From Vagococcus proximus (lineage in GTDB: Bacteria; Bacillota; Bacilli; Lactobacillales; Vagococcaceae): DNA of 64,000 nt. Positions within the stretch are counted from its first letter, which is position 1, and every line of letters starts with the position of its first letter. Where the stretch lies: assembly GCF_029143285.1 (NCBI RefSeq), contig NZ_JAPDSH010000004.1, positions 1 to 64,000 on the forward strand, in the 5' to 3' direction. Made by a program: the position numbers and the translations under genes. The notes under the pieces were generated by a model. It saw nothing but the letters and a program-made list of their open reading frames with translations, made no database searches and had not been told where the DNA came from. This document shows positions 1-8,466 of this stretch, piece by piece.

Positions 1-54
1 GTAGAATATAAATTATCAAATGATGAGTATGTTGATCATCGAGCATTTGAATAA
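1..54 (+). CDS. C-terminal end of an unidentified protein (partial)
   Basis: An open frame runs from the first base to a TAA at 52-54 and would encode 17 residues (VEYKLSNDEYVDHRAFE). A terminator follows directly, as expected for the end of a plus-strand gene converging on tyrS. The fragment is too short for a family call and could be chance, although the frame and hairpin placement fit. Confidence 0.45.
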   Translation, partial: VEYKLSNDEYVDHRAFE

Positions 55-56
55 AA

Positions 57-96
57 AGTAAAAGCTATCCATCATAAATGATGGATAGCTTTTACT
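57..96. terminator. Bidirectional terminator between the partial gene and tyrS
   Basis: A near-perfect hairpin (AAAAGCTATCCATCA, loop TAAA, TGATGGATAGCTTTT) is flanked by A-rich and T-rich tracts, so it can stop transcription from both converging genes. Confidence 0.85.
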
Positions 97-98
97 TT

Positions 99-1361
99 TT
101 ATTTAGTTAATGTTACTAATGTGTAGTTCTTTTTACCTTTACGGACAAGAACGAAACGCTCATCAAATGAGTGAGCAGGTGTTAATGTGAACTCTAAATC
201 AGTGACTTTTTCACCGTTTAACGTGATCGCACCATTTTTAATATCTTCACGTGCTTGACGTTTTGAAGGTTCGATACCTGCTTCGATTAACCAATCTACT
301 AGTAAGCTTTCGCCGATAGGCATGTCAGCTGAAGGCATGTTTTTGAAGCCTTGTTCGATTTGGCTAGCAGTTAAGTTAGACACATCGCCAGAGAATAGGG
401 CAGCAGAGATTTCCAATGCTTCATCTAAAGCTTCTTGACCGTGAACGAAACGAGTCATTTCAGCAGCTAATGTTTTTTGAGCTTCACGTTTGTGAGGTTC
501 TGTTTCTACTTTTTCAGCTAAAGCTTCAATTTCTTCTTTTGTTAAGAAAGTGAAGAATTTAAGGTATTTAACAACATCGCGGTCATCTTGGTTTAACCAG
601 AATTGGAAGAATTCGAATGGAGATGTTTTCTCAGCATCTAACCAAACAGCGCCACCAGCAGTTTTACCAAATTTAGTTCCGTCTGCTTTTAACATAAGAG
701 GGATAGTTAAGCCGAATGCTTTAGCTTCAGCACCTTCTTTTTTACGGATAAGATCAAGACCTGCTGTAATATTACCCCATTGATCCGCGCCACCAATTTG
801 TAATTGAACGTTATGTTCGCGGAATAGGTGTAAGTAATCCATAGATTGTAGAATTTGGTATGTGAATTCAGTAAATGAAATTCCAACTTCTAAACGACTT
901 GATACGATATCTTTAGCTAACATTGTATTAATGTTAAAGTTTTTACCGTAGTCACGTAAGAAATCTAATAATGTTAACTCATGAGTCCAATCGTAGTTGT
1001 TAACCATTGTTAAATCTTGGTTAGACTCAAAATCGAACAAACTCTTCATTTGAGCAGTTAAAGCATCAACGTTATGTTGAACTTGTTCTAATGTTTGCAA
1101 TTGACGTTCTGATGTACGGCCACTCGGGTCGCCGATTGTACCAGTTGCTCCGCCAATTAAGATGTATGGATGATGTCCAAATGATTGGAAACGTTTCATC
1201 ATCATGAACGGGATTAAGTGTCCAATGTGCATACTATCTCCAGTAGGATCCACACCACAGTATAATGAAATTTTTTCGTTAGATACTAAGTCGTATAGTC
1301 CGTCAGCATCCGTTTGTTGGTTAATCGCGTCGCGCCATGTTAATTCATCAATAATATTCAT
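99..1361 (-). CDS. tyrS: Tyrosyl-tRNA synthetase
   Basis: Class I aminoacyl-tRNA synthetase that charges tRNA-Tyr in the cytoplasm; 420 residues is normal. The HIGH-like motif appears as HIGH in SMHIGHLIPF near residue 46 and the KMSKS-like loop as KFGKTAGG near residue 230. The C-terminal 70 residues form an S4-like RNA-binding domain (SKRQAREDIKNGAITLNG). The start has a good GGAGAG ribosome site on the minus strand. A tyrosine T-box leader precedes it. It lies divergently beside the tyramine operon, where tyrS is usually co-directional in enterococci and lactobacilli, so this copy may be the decarboxylation-associated tyrS rather than the only housekeeping copy. The rest of the genome would be needed to tell. 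Confidence 0.97.
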   Translation of the reverse strand: MNIIDELTWRDAINQQTDADGLYDLVSNEKISLYCGVDPTGDSMHIGHLIPFMMMKRFQSFGHHPYILIGGATGTIGDPSGRTSERQLQTLEQVQHNVDALTAQMKSLFDFESNQDLTMVNNYDWTHELTLLDFLRDYGKNFNINTMLAKDIVSSRLEVGISFTEFTYQILQSMDYLHLFREHNVQLQIGGADQWGNITAGLDLIRKKEGAEAKAFGLTIPLMLKADGTKFGKTAGGAVWLDAEKTSPFEFFQFWLNQDDRDVVKYLKFFTFLTKEEIEALAEKVETEPHKREAQKTLAAEMTRFVHGQEALDEALEISAALFSGDVSNLTASQIEQGFKNMPSADMPIGESLLVDWLIEAGIEPSKRQAREDIKNGAITLNGEKVTDLEFTLTPAHSFDERFVLVRKGKKNYTLVTLTK

Positions 1362-1390
1362 TCTTTTTCTCTCCTTTTAGTTTTAATACA

Positions 1391-1635
1391 TACAAAAAAG
1401 TCCCTGCAAGTTCTAGAAACTTGCAGGGACGAAATAAACAGATTCCGTGGTACCACCCAGATTGTATGATTAATAATTTAACCATACCACTTATTAGACC
1501 TGTAACGTAGGTAGCACGCTTGATTTTTTATGTGAGTGTAATTCATTACGGTGTATGTGCCAAATTCCAGCGACCTTTGGCTCTCTATAAACAGTGACAG
1601 GTAATTACTTCGCTCAATCAAGTTATTTTTGAATG
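1391..1635 (-). promoter_or_regulatory. Tyrosine T-box leader with antiterminator and terminator
   Basis: On the minus strand, the canonical T-box sequence TGGGTGGTACCACGG lies at 1441-1459 and is followed by a GC-rich hairpin at 1400-1430 (GTCCCTGCAAG stem) with a T run, which is the terminator. Upstream is a stem I region with AGAG-type bulge sequence and a TAC triplet at 1538-1540 in an AATGAATTACA context that can serve as the tyrosine specifier. T-box leaders bind uncharged tRNA and antiterminate, so tyrS would be induced when tRNA-Tyr is uncharged. The exact stem I boundaries and specifier assignment are inferred. Confidence 0.93.
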
Positions 1636-1642
1636 TAAACCA

Positions 1643-1671
1643 AGTCTAGTCCATCTAATTTTAAATGTCAA
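1643..1671 (-). promoter_or_regulatory. Promoter of the tyrS T-box transcript
   Basis: On the minus strand, TTGACA (1666-1671) is separated by 17 bases from TAGACT (1643-1648), just upstream of the T-box leader. Confidence 0.75.
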
Positions 1672-1778
1672 ACACAAATTTTCTTTATTATAATTTAATG
1701 AGAAAATAAAGGTAGGGTAAACAAAAGTGGTCGGATTAATCAAAAAAAAAGTAGTTGCAAAAAAATAGAGGGTTGATA

Positions 1779-1796
1779 ATACAATGTTTATTGTAT
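1779..1796. promoter_or_regulatory. Perfect inverted repeat between tyrS and tyrP, candidate operator
   Basis: ATACAAT-GTTT-ATTGTAT is a perfect 7-4-7 inverted repeat lying between the two divergent promoters, about 105 bases upstream of the tyrP -35 box. It is not followed by a T run, so an operator is more likely than a terminator. The binding protein is unknown; the TrpR-like regulator encoded at 6806-7138 is one candidate. Confidence 0.4.
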
Positions 1797-1901
1797 CAGT
1801 GCTTATAGAACGGATTAAAGCTTTAACGCATTAAAGAATGCAAGCGTAGAATTGGCGAAATGGTTTGCTAATCAAATTTTAATAAAACTAAAAAAATCGC
1901 T

Positions 1902-1930
1902 TTGACAAAGTATTTTTTCGGCGATATACT
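1902..1930 (+). promoter_or_regulatory. Promoter of the tyrP-tdcA operon
   Basis: TTGACA at 1902-1907, a 17-base spacer and TATACT at 1925-1930 form a near-consensus sigma-A promoter. It would give a leader of about 70 bases before tyrP. Confidence 0.85.
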
Positions 1931-2010
1931 TCACTTGTGAAAAAGTTGCATTAGATTTTTAGGCCTAAAAACAAAATGTGCGATCTTTTTTTAATAAGGA
2001 GGAACAACAT

Positions 2011-3408
2011 ATGTCACAAGGAAAAAAATTATCACTTTTTGGTTTGATCGGTATTACAATGGCATTCTTTGGTACCGTTCGTAGTGTTCCGACATTGGCA
2101 TCATCTGGTTGGACACAAATTGTATACATGTTAATTGCAGCACTTATGTTTGCTTTACCAATCGCTTTAATGTCTGCTGAACTATCAACAGCTTGGCCTG
2201 AAGAAGGTGGCCCACAAGTATGGGTAAACAAAGCACTAGGAGAAAAATGGGGCTTTGTGACATCTTGGTTACTATGGGTACAAATGTTTTTCGGTATGGT
2301 TATGGTAGCTTCAACAGTAGGTGTCCTATTCGGATATGTTATTAATAAACCGGAATTAGGTAGTAATAATATCTTTATCTTCTTTACTATCGTGTTATCA
2401 TATTGGGTTATTACATTACTTAACTTAAAATATGATATGGTAAAAATTGCAGGTAACTGGGGAGCAATCATCGGTGTCTATATTCCTTTTATCGCCTTAG
2501 TTGGATTGAGTATCGCTTACTTTGCTAAAAATGGTATTAACCCAAATGGTTACTTAGCTGATTTTACAGTAGGAAAATTATTCCCAGATTTAACTAATTT
2601 AAAAACATTACCAATCTTAACAGGTGTTATTTTTATCTTTGCAGGTGTTGAAATTTCTTCAGTACATGCGAACAATATTGATAACCCAAAACGTAATTAT
2701 CCAATCGCTGTTATTGCATCGGTATTAGTATTAGTTGTCTTTAACTTAATCGCTGGTCTTGGTGTTGCCAATTCAATCGATGCAGGTCAAATTAACAATT
2801 CAGATATTACACAGCCATTCGTAGCAATGACGACAGATTTGGGTATCCCAGCTATTTTTAATAATATTATTTCATTAATGATTTTAATTGGGGTTCTCGT
2901 TCAATTAAGTGCTTGGGTACTTGGACCAAGTAAATCAATGATCAAAGTAGCAGAAGAAGGTAACTTACCTCCATTCTTCCAAAAACGTAATGGAAATGGT
3001 ATTCCAATTAATATCGTATTAGTTCAAGCTACTGTTATTTCATTAGTATCAACTGCGTTCTTATTTATTGAAGATGTAGGCGCAGCGTTCTTAGTTATTA
3101 CGATTACTACAACAATTTTATATTGCTTGGTTTACTTGTTAATCGCTATTTCAGCTATGAAACTTCGTAAGACATTACCAGAGATTGAGCGCCCATTCCG
3201 TCTAGGTAGTAAAGGAAATGGTTTGATGAATTTTGTTGCAAGTATTTCTATTATTAGTGTAATCTTAACAATAGCCGTTAGCCTAATTGCTCCTGAAGGG
3301 GTAGACAATCAGCTAGGTTATCTTGCTTACCAAGTTATTGCAACAGTTGTGATGGTTGGTATTGCCTTGTTAATTTACAACTATAAAAAACCAGAGTGGA
3401 AAAAATAA
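2011..3408 (+). CDS. tyrP: Tyrosine/tyramine antiporter (APC family)
   Basis: Integral membrane amino-acid/amine exchanger of the APC superfamily with about 12 hydrophobic segments; 465 residues. In tyramine operons this carrier imports tyrosine and exports tyramine, generating membrane potential. The APC N-terminal pattern appears in LFGLIGITMAFFGTVRSVPTLAS, with the substrate-binding first helix. The ATG at 2011 is chosen because AAGGAGG lies 7 bases upstream; the in-frame GTG at 1978 is upstream of that ribosome site. It is followed after 35 bases by tdcA. Specificity for tyrosine/tyramine is inferred from the neighbouring decarboxylase. The order tyrP before tdcA is the reverse of the usual enterococcal tdcA-tyrP order. 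Confidence 0.9.
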   Translation: MSQGKKLSLFGLIGITMAFFGTVRSVPTLASSGWTQIVYMLIAALMFALPIALMSAELSTAWPEEGGPQVWVNKALGEKWGFVTSWLLWVQMFFGMVMVASTVGVLFGYVINKPELGSNNIFIFFTIVLSYWVITLLNLKYDMVKIAGNWGAIIGVYIPFIALVGLSIAYFAKNGINPNGYLADFTVGKLFPDLTNLKTLPILTGVIFIFAGVEISSVHANNIDNPKRNYPIAVIASVLVLVVFNLIAGLGVANSIDAGQINNSDITQPFVAMTTDLGIPAIFNNIISLMILIGVLVQLSAWVLGPSKSMIKVAEEGNLPPFFQKRNGNGIPINIVLVQATVISLVSTAFLFIEDVGAAFLVITITTTILYCLVYLLIAISAMKLRKTLPEIERPFRLGSKGNGLMNFVASISIISVILTIAVSLIAPEGVDNQLGYLAYQVIATVVMVGIALLIYNYKKPEWKK

Positions 3409-3443
3409 TAAAACGATAAACTACTATTAAGGAGAGAGTTAAC

Positions 3444-5324
3444 ATGTCAGAAAAAATTATTTCAGAAGAAATCATTGATCCATCAGAAACAAATTTAAAA
3501 GCGTTATTCTTAGGTGATAAAGGTGAAAACGTTGATATCTATAAAAATATTATGAACCGTATGATCGATGAGCATGTAGGCTGGAGACAAAACTACATGC
3601 CACAAGATTTACCAGTGATTACACCTCAAGACCGTCGTGAAGAATCATTCCAAGCGACCGTAGATAACATGAACAGCGTATTTAATGTTTTGAGTTCTCG
3701 CTTACGTACAGATTCATTACCATGGCACACAGCAGGTCGCTTCTGGGGTCATATGAACTCGGAAACACTAATGCCTTCAATCATTGCTTACAATACAGCC
3801 ATGTTATGGAACGGTAATAACGTAGCGTACGAATCTTCTCCAGCAACATCAAAAATGGAAGAAGAAGTAGGACAAGACTTATCAGCTTTAATGGGTTATG
3901 GCGATAAAGGTTGGGGACACATCGCATGTGATGGTTCAATCGCTAACTTAGAAGGAATCTGGTATGCTCGTAACTTCAAATCATTACCACTTGCGATTAA
4001 AGAAGTTGTTCCAGCAGCTGTAGAAGGTAAAACTGAATGGGAATTACTAAACATGTCTACAGAAGAAATCCTAGATGTATTAGATGAAAATCAAGACCAC
4101 ATGGATGAAATCAAAGAACGTTCAGCTCGTAGTGGTAAAAACTTAGAAAAATTAGGTAAATGGATTGTTCCTCAAACAAAACATTACTCATGGTTAAAAT
4201 CAGCAGACATCATCGGTGTTGGGTTAGACCAAGTTATTGCGTGTGATGTTGATAATGAATACCGTATGGACGTTGATGCTTTAGAAAAACTAATTCGTGA
4301 ATTAGCAGCTGAAGAAACACCAGTTCTAGGTGTAGTAGCAGTTGTCGGCTCAACTGAAGAAGGTCAAATTGACCGCGTTGATAAAATCGTAGCACTAAGA
4401 GAAAAATTAGCTGCTGAAGGCATTTATTTCTACATCCATGTTGATGCTGCTTACGGTGGATATGCTCGTTCAATCTTCTTAGATGAAAACAGCAACTTCA
4501 TCCCTTACGATGAAATCCAAGCAGCTTATGAAGAAAATGGTGTCTTCCAAGGTGAAAACCACTGGTTAACTCCTGAAGTTCATGCGTCATTTAAAGCAAT
4601 CGAATCATGTGAATCAGTAACGATTGACCCTCATAAAATGGGTTATGTTCCTTATTCAGCTGGTGGCGTTGTTATCAAAGACGTTCGTATGCGCGACGTG
4701 ATTTCTTACTTCGCAACATATGTCTTTAAAAAAGGTGCTGATATTCCAGCATTACTAGGTGCTTACATTCTTGAAGGGTCTAAAGCAGGGGCTACTGCGG
4801 CAGCTGTTTGGACAGCACACAAAATCTTACCACTTAACGTTAAAGGATTTGGTAAATTAATCGGAGCAAGTATTGAAGGAGCTTTCCGTTTCTACAACTT
4901 CATCGATGGTTTAGAATTCCAAGTTGGCGATAAAACAATCGTAATGAATGCTTTAACTCGTCCAGACTTTAACATGGTTGACTATGTGTTCAACGAAAAA
5001 GGGAATACAGACCTTAAAGTGATGAATGACTTAAATGAAGAGTTCTACCAATATGCGTCATACGCTAAAGGTGGCACTTACCATAACGAATTTATCACAT
5101 CACATACTGATTTCGCTGTGCCAGATTATGGCGATAGCCCATTCCCATTTGTTGAAGGATTAGGCTTCAGTCGTGCTGAGTGGGATAAAGAGCAAAAAGT
5201 AACAATCTTACGTGCTGCTTGTATGTCTCCATACGCTCATGATGAAAAAGTATTTGCTGAATATTCAGCTAAAATTAAAAAAGCAATTCAAGAAAAATTA
5301 GAAGCCATCTATAACGAAAAATAA
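3444..5324 (+). CDS. tdcA: Tyrosine decarboxylase, PLP-dependent
   Basis: Group II PLP-dependent decarboxylase converting tyrosine to tyramine and CO2 in the cytoplasm, consuming a proton. The 626-residue length matches bacterial tyrosine decarboxylases (about 620). The PLP lysine is in TIDPHKMG, Lys398 in this numbering, and the PLP-binding aspartate region is [22 protein letters not shown] near residue 95 is typical of the family. The ribosome site is AAGGAGAGAG. It lies between tyrP and nhaC, with a strong hairpin after it that should reduce downstream transcription. Together with TyrP it makes an acid-resistance and energy-generating amine pathway. Confidence 0.96.
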   Translation: MSEKIISEEIIDPSETNLKALFLGDKGENVDIYKNIMNRMIDEHVGWRQNYMPQDLPVITPQDRREESFQATVDNMNSVFNVLSSRLRTDSLPWHTAGRFWGHMNSETLMPSIIAYNTAMLWNGNNVAYESSPATSKMEEEVGQDLSALMGYGDKGWGHIACDGSIANLEGIWYARNFKSLPLAIKEVVPAAVEGKTEWELLNMSTEEILDVLDENQDHMDEIKERSARSGKNLEKLGKWIVPQTKHYSWLKSADIIGVGLDQVIACDVDNEYRMDVDALEKLIRELAAEETPVLGVVAVVGSTEEGQIDRVDKIVALREKLAAEGIYFYIHVDAAYGGYARSIFLDENSNFIPYDEIQAAYEENGVFQGENHWLTPEVHASFKAIESCESVTIDPHKMGYVPYSAGGVVIKDVRMRDVISYFATYVFKKGADIPALLGAYILEGSKAGATAAAVWTAHKILPLNVKGFGKLIGASIEGAFRFYNFIDGLEFQVGDKTIVMNALTRPDFNMVDYVFNEKGNTDLKVMNDLNEEFYQYASYAKGGTYHNEFITSHTDFAVPDYGDSPFPFVEGLGFSRAEWDKEQKVTILRAACMSPYAHDEKVFAEYSAKIKKAIQEKLEAIYNEK

Positions 5325-5341
5325 AAACTTCTGATTTTAGA

Positions 5342-5392
5342 CGGAAAAGGTGTATAGCGTTTGAGTTATACATCTTTTTCCGATTTTATTTA
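5342..5392 (+). terminator. Terminator or attenuating hairpin after tdcA
   Basis: A long imperfect stem (CGGAAAAGGTGTATA pairing with TATACATCTTTTTCCG) is followed by ATTTTATTT. It sits in the 91-base gap before nhaC and probably makes nhaC expression partial. Confidence 0.7.
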
Positions 5393-5415
5393 ATGGATCT
5401 GAAAAGAGGGATTGT

Positions 5416-6786
5416 ATGGATAACAACGTGTCTTTTAAAGAATCAGTTGTCATGTTACTTCTGATTTTAATAACTATTGGTTCAGGTATTATTTTCTTTC
5501 ATTTGTCGGCGCATATTGCAATTTTAGCAGCTATTTTTCTTTTAATTAGTTTTATGATGTATAAGGGCATGAGTTGGGATGACATGCATGAGGGCATTAT
5601 TTCAGGTATTACACCAGGACTAATCCCAATCGTTCTCTTTATATTAATCGGGGCAATTATCAGTGTCTGGATAGCATCGGGAACGATTCCTACTATTATG
5701 GTCTATGGTTTCTCTTTTTTATCACCAAATTTTTTCTTAGTGGCAGTTTTTGTCATTTGTGGGATTGTTGGTGCAGCAGTAGGAAGTTCATTTACAACAG
5801 TTACAACTGTCGGTATTGCATTTGTAGGCATGGGTAAAATGATGGGGTTTGATCTAGCTGTAACTGCAGGTGCGATTGTATCAGGTGCTTTACTTGGTAA
5901 TGTTATTTCACCATTGTCTGATACCGCCAATTTAGCAGCTGCAACAGCAGAGGTTGATTTATTTGAACATATTAAAGCTGTTCTTAAAACAGTTATTCCT
6001 GCATTTGTTGTATCGCTACTATTCTTCTTTATTTTAGGAAGAAACCATACCAATGCGGTGGACACTAATGAGATTGATCAGATGGTAGCGGTTTTGAAAA
6101 CAAACTTTACGATTTCACCAGTTGTGTTACTACCGGTATTGGTGTTATTAGTTTGTGCATGGAAGAAGATACCAGCTATACCAACACTGTTATTAAATAT
6201 TCTTTTATCAATCGTTTTAATAAAAATATATCAAGGTTCAGCCGTGACAATACAAGATTTTGGCACGTGGTTGCAAGAGGGATTTGTTGCTAAAACAGGT
6301 GATAAAATGATTGATCCACTCTTGTCAAGAGGTGGAATCCAAAGTATGATGGGCTCTGTATCCTTGATTATTTTGGCCTTAACATTGGGGGGCTTACTTA
6401 TCAAGATGTCTGTTATTGATACAATATTAGACCGTATCAATGATGTGTTATCTAAACCAAATAAATTAATTGTTTTAACTGCCTTAACCGCAATAGGAGT
6501 CAATTTATTAATAGGTGAGCAATATCTGTCAATCATCTTACCTGGCAAAGCATACCGTCAGCGTTATGAGATGTTAGGATTAGAGCCGACGTTACTATCA
6601 CGTACTCTATCTGATGCAGGGACAGTTGTGAATCCGCTTATACCATGGGGAGTAAGTGGTGTGTTCATTGCAGGCGCCCTAGGTGTTCCGACATTATCCT
6701 ATGTCCCATATGCCATTTTCTGTTATGTTTTACCACTATTAACACTTGTACTAGGCGCTTTTTATAAAAAAGAAAAAGTGGTTTAA
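5416..6786 (+). CDS. nhaC: NhaC-family Na+/H+ antiporter
   Basis: Polytopic membrane antiporter of the NhaC family, 456 residues and about 11-12 hydrophobic segments. The conserved stretch around SGALLGNVISPLSDTANLAAA near residue 160 and the later LSRTLSDAGTVVNPLIPWG are typical NhaC half-site repeats. nhaC is the usual fourth gene of tyramine operons, where it probably helps pH and sodium homeostasis during decarboxylation; its exact part in tyramine production is not settled. The start has GAGGGATTG upstream. It is 20 bases from the TrpR-like gene, with which it is probably cotranscribed. Confidence 0.9.
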   Translation: MDNNVSFKESVVMLLLILITIGSGIIFFHLSAHIAILAAIFLLISFMMYKGMSWDDMHEGIISGITPGLIPIVLFILIGAIISVWIASGTIPTIMVYGFSFLSPNFFLVAVFVICGIVGAAVGSSFTTVTTVGIAFVGMGKMMGFDLAVTAGAIVSGALLGNVISPLSDTANLAAATAEVDLFEHIKAVLKTVIPAFVVSLLFFFILGRNHTNAVDTNEIDQMVAVLKTNFTISPVVLLPVLVLLVCAWKKIPAIPTLLLNILLSIVLIKIYQGSAVTIQDFGTWLQEGFVAKTGDKMIDPLLSRGGIQSMMGSVSLIILALTLGGLLIKMSVIDTILDRINDVLSKPNKLIVLTALTAIGVNLLIGEQYLSIILPGKAYRQRYEMLGLEPTLLSRTLSDAGTVVNPLIPWGVSGVFIAGALGVPTLSYVPYAIFCYVLPLLTLVLGAFYKKEKVV

Positions 6787-6805
6787 TTATCTAAGGAGGA
6801 CTATT

Positions 6806-7138
6806 ATGCGTATTGATCAATTAAAAGAACAAGATATTGAAACGTTTTTTAAAGCCGTGATGTCACTTGAGAATGTTGATGAATGTTATGATTTTTTTGA
6901 TGATTTAATGACACTGAAAGAAATGAAAATTTTCTTAATGCGTTTTAACGTAGCGCAGATGTTACTAGATGGTAAAACGTATCAAGAAATTGAAGCAGAG
7001 ACTCATGCGAGTACCGCCATTATTTCTAGAGTGAAGCGTTCCTGTGAGGAAGGCAATCAATCGTATCAATTACTTCGTGAACGTCTAGTCAAGCAAGATA
7101 GACTTATTATAGAAGAAGCCCAAGGATTTAAGCATTAA
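6806..7138 (+). CDS. TrpR-like (YerC/YecD family) DNA-binding regulator
   Basis: A 110-residue helical protein of the TrpR/YerC family. The TrpR-type helix-turn-helix lies at about residues 55-80 (LLDGKTYQEIEAETHASTAIISRVKR), and TrpR-like dimerisation helices precede it (SLENVDECYDFFDDLMTLKEMKIF). In Proteobacteria TrpR senses tryptophan; the Gram-positive YerC ligand is unknown to me. Here it follows nhaC by 20 bases with an AAGGAGGAC ribosome site and ends at a terminator, so it looks like the last gene of the tyramine operon. A role in aromatic-amino-acid control of this operon is an attractive inference, not shown. Confidence 0.85.
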   Translation: MRIDQLKEQDIETFFKAVMSLENVDECYDFFDDLMTLKEMKIFLMRFNVAQMLLDGKTYQEIEAETHASTAIISRVKRSCEEGNQSYQLLRERLVKQDRLIIEEAQGFKH

Positions 7139-7172
7139 CTGATGGCGTATGCCATCAGTTTTTTGTTTTTTG
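7137..7172 (+). terminator. Terminator of the tyramine operon
   Basis: AACTGATGGC-GTAT-GCCATCAGTT is a perfect 10-base-pair stem followed by TTTTTTGTTTTTT. It overlaps the stop codon of the TrpR-like gene. Confidence 0.9.
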
Positions 7173-7230
7173 ACAATCTGTCTTATTTCCTTTAGGATAT
7201 AAGAGGATAAGATGTTATAGGAGGGAAAAA

Positions 7231-7878
7231 ATGATAAAATCACTATTAAAATCGATACTTGCTTATTTTTTAGGTTTATCAGTGTGGTCAATTGGAACGG
7301 GCATTTATGATAGTATGACAACTTTTAACGAGACTGAAGGTGTTGGGCCGTTCAAATTATTTTGGAACTCGTTGTTGCAAAATTTAGTGGATGGTGTGAT
7401 ACAACATTTCTTAATTTTTGTCATTTTTATTACGGTAGCCTTATTGATTAAAGGCAAACATTATCAAAGTATCATTAAAGAAAGTATGATTGTCTCTGGA
7501 TTATTTATATTAGCTAATTTTGTGATTATGGTGGCTCACTATATCAGAGTAGGGACACTTGAAATGGGACTTAAAGCAATTGCTATCCAAGAAAGTATGA
7601 TTTTAATTCGCTTAATTCCATTAGCTATTTTAATTGGATTATTCTATTATGCTATTAATCACGATCGTCATTTTGATACCTATGATGAGTTAGAGGAAGC
7701 GGAAGTTGAAGATGTATTAGAAGACAGAGATGTTACATCACACATGGCTAAAATAGAAGAAATTGCTAAAACAAGTAATTTACAACCTGATTTAGTCGAA
7801 CCAACAGAGAAAAATATTTCAGAAGAAGTGTTAAATACAAGTTCAAAAGAAACGATTAAAGAAGAAACAACTAATTAA
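7231..7878 (+). CDS. Hypothetical four-helix membrane protein with acidic tail
   Basis: I do not recognise a named family. The 215-residue product has four hydrophobic segments at roughly 10-28, 50-72, 87-107 and 122-143, followed by a cytoplasmic tail of about 70 residues very rich in Glu/Asp (for example EELEEAEVEDVLEDRD). The ribosome site is AGGAGGG. It lies 28 bases upstream of the acetyltransferase gene, so the two are probably cotranscribed. No catalytic motif was seen. Confidence 0.8.
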   Translation: MIKSLLKSILAYFLGLSVWSIGTGIYDSMTTFNETEGVGPFKLFWNSLLQNLVDGVIQHFLIFVIFITVALLIKGKHYQSIIKESMIVSGLFILANFVIMVAHYIRVGTLEMGLKAIAIQESMILIRLIPLAILIGLFYYAINHDRHFDTYDELEEAEVEDVLEDRDVTSHMAKIEEIAKTSNLQPDLVEPTEKNISEEVLNTSSKETIKEETTN

Positions 7879-7906
7879 TTCAATTTAAAAGAAAAGAGAC
7901 GATTAG

Positions 7907-8344
7907 ATGGTATTTCAGGCAACTTTAGAAGACTTATCTGAGTGTTTGGAGCTTGCACAATTATTGTGGCCGAGTTCAGATAAGATAGCACTTGAAAAAG
8001 AGTTAGAACAGTTACTGCAAGATTCTAATGCTGCTCTTTTTATAGAGAAAGATAAACTAAGCAGAACACTAGGGTTTGCGCAAGTACAATTACGTTTTGA
8101 TTATGTAGAAGGTACCCGTTCATCACCTGTAGGCTATTTAGAGGGGATATATGTTCGTGAAGAGTCAAGACGTGAAGGCTTAGCCAAACGTTTGATTTCA
8201 GCTTGTGAGAGTTGGGCGAAAGTTAAAGGGTGTAGTGAGTTTGCTAGCGACTGTGAACTAACTAATACAGAAAGTTATATGATGCATTTGAAATTAGGAT
8301 TTGGCGAAGTAAATCGTGTGATTTGTTTCAATAAAGATTTATAA
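7907..8344 (+). CDS. GNAT acetyltransferase resembling aminoglycoside 6'-N-acetyltransferase
   Basis: A 145-residue GNAT enzyme expected to transfer acetyl from acetyl-CoA to an amine. The acetyl-CoA loop is REESRREGLAKRL near residues 84-96. The stretches LRFDYVEGTRSSPVGYLEGIYV and CSEFASDCELTN closely follow the pattern of chromosomal AAC(6')-I enzymes of the Acinetobacter type (RYEYVNGT, SPVAFLEGI, CTEFASDAALDN), as I recall them. That makes an aminoglycoside-modifying function plausible, but the natural substrate could be different. It lies downstream of a membrane protein gene and ends at a strong terminator. The ATG at 7907 has GAAAAGAGA upstream. Confidence 0.8.
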   Translation: MVFQATLEDLSECLELAQLLWPSSDKIALEKELEQLLQDSNAALFIEKDKLSRTLGFAQVQLRFDYVEGTRSSPVGYLEGIYVREESRREGLAKRLISACESWAKVKGCSEFASDCELTNTESYMMHLKLGFGEVNRVICFNKDL

Positions 8345-8345
8345 A

Positions 8346-8378
8346 AGGACGGCGAGTAATCGCTGTTCTTTTTTTTAT
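8346..8378 (+). terminator. Terminator after the acetyltransferase
   Basis: GGACGGCGA-GTAA-TCGCTGTTC hairpin followed by eight T residues. Confidence 0.8.
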
Positions 8379-8382
8379 AACA

Positions 8383-8447
8383 ATGTAAAGTGTGCTTGAC
8401 ATAAATAGCTGACTATTTTATACTAGGGATGTAAAGTTAACTTGTCA
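8383..8447 (+). promoter_or_regulatory. Promoter flanked by paired 19-base repeats, candidate XRE operator
   Basis: TTGACA (8396-8401), a 17-base spacer and TATACT (8419-8424) form a near-consensus promoter. A 19-base sequence occurs at 8383-8401, overlapping the -35 box, and again at 8429-8447, just after the -10 box, with 15 of 19 bases equal. The second copy has a perfect AAGTTAACTT palindrome at its centre. This is the expected arrangement for autorepression by the XRE regulator encoded just downstream. Confidence 0.65.
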
Positions 8448-8466
8448 TACGGAAGAAGGTTAAGAG

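Noticed and set aside
1978-2010. Use of GTG 1978 as the tyrP start
   Set aside because: The AAGGAGG site at 1996-2002 lies inside that extension and fits the ATG at 2011, which also begins the conserved APC sequence.
4234-4473. Antisense open frame within tdcA
   Set aside because: Shadow of the highly conserved decarboxylase frame, with low-complexity His/Gln/Leu composition.
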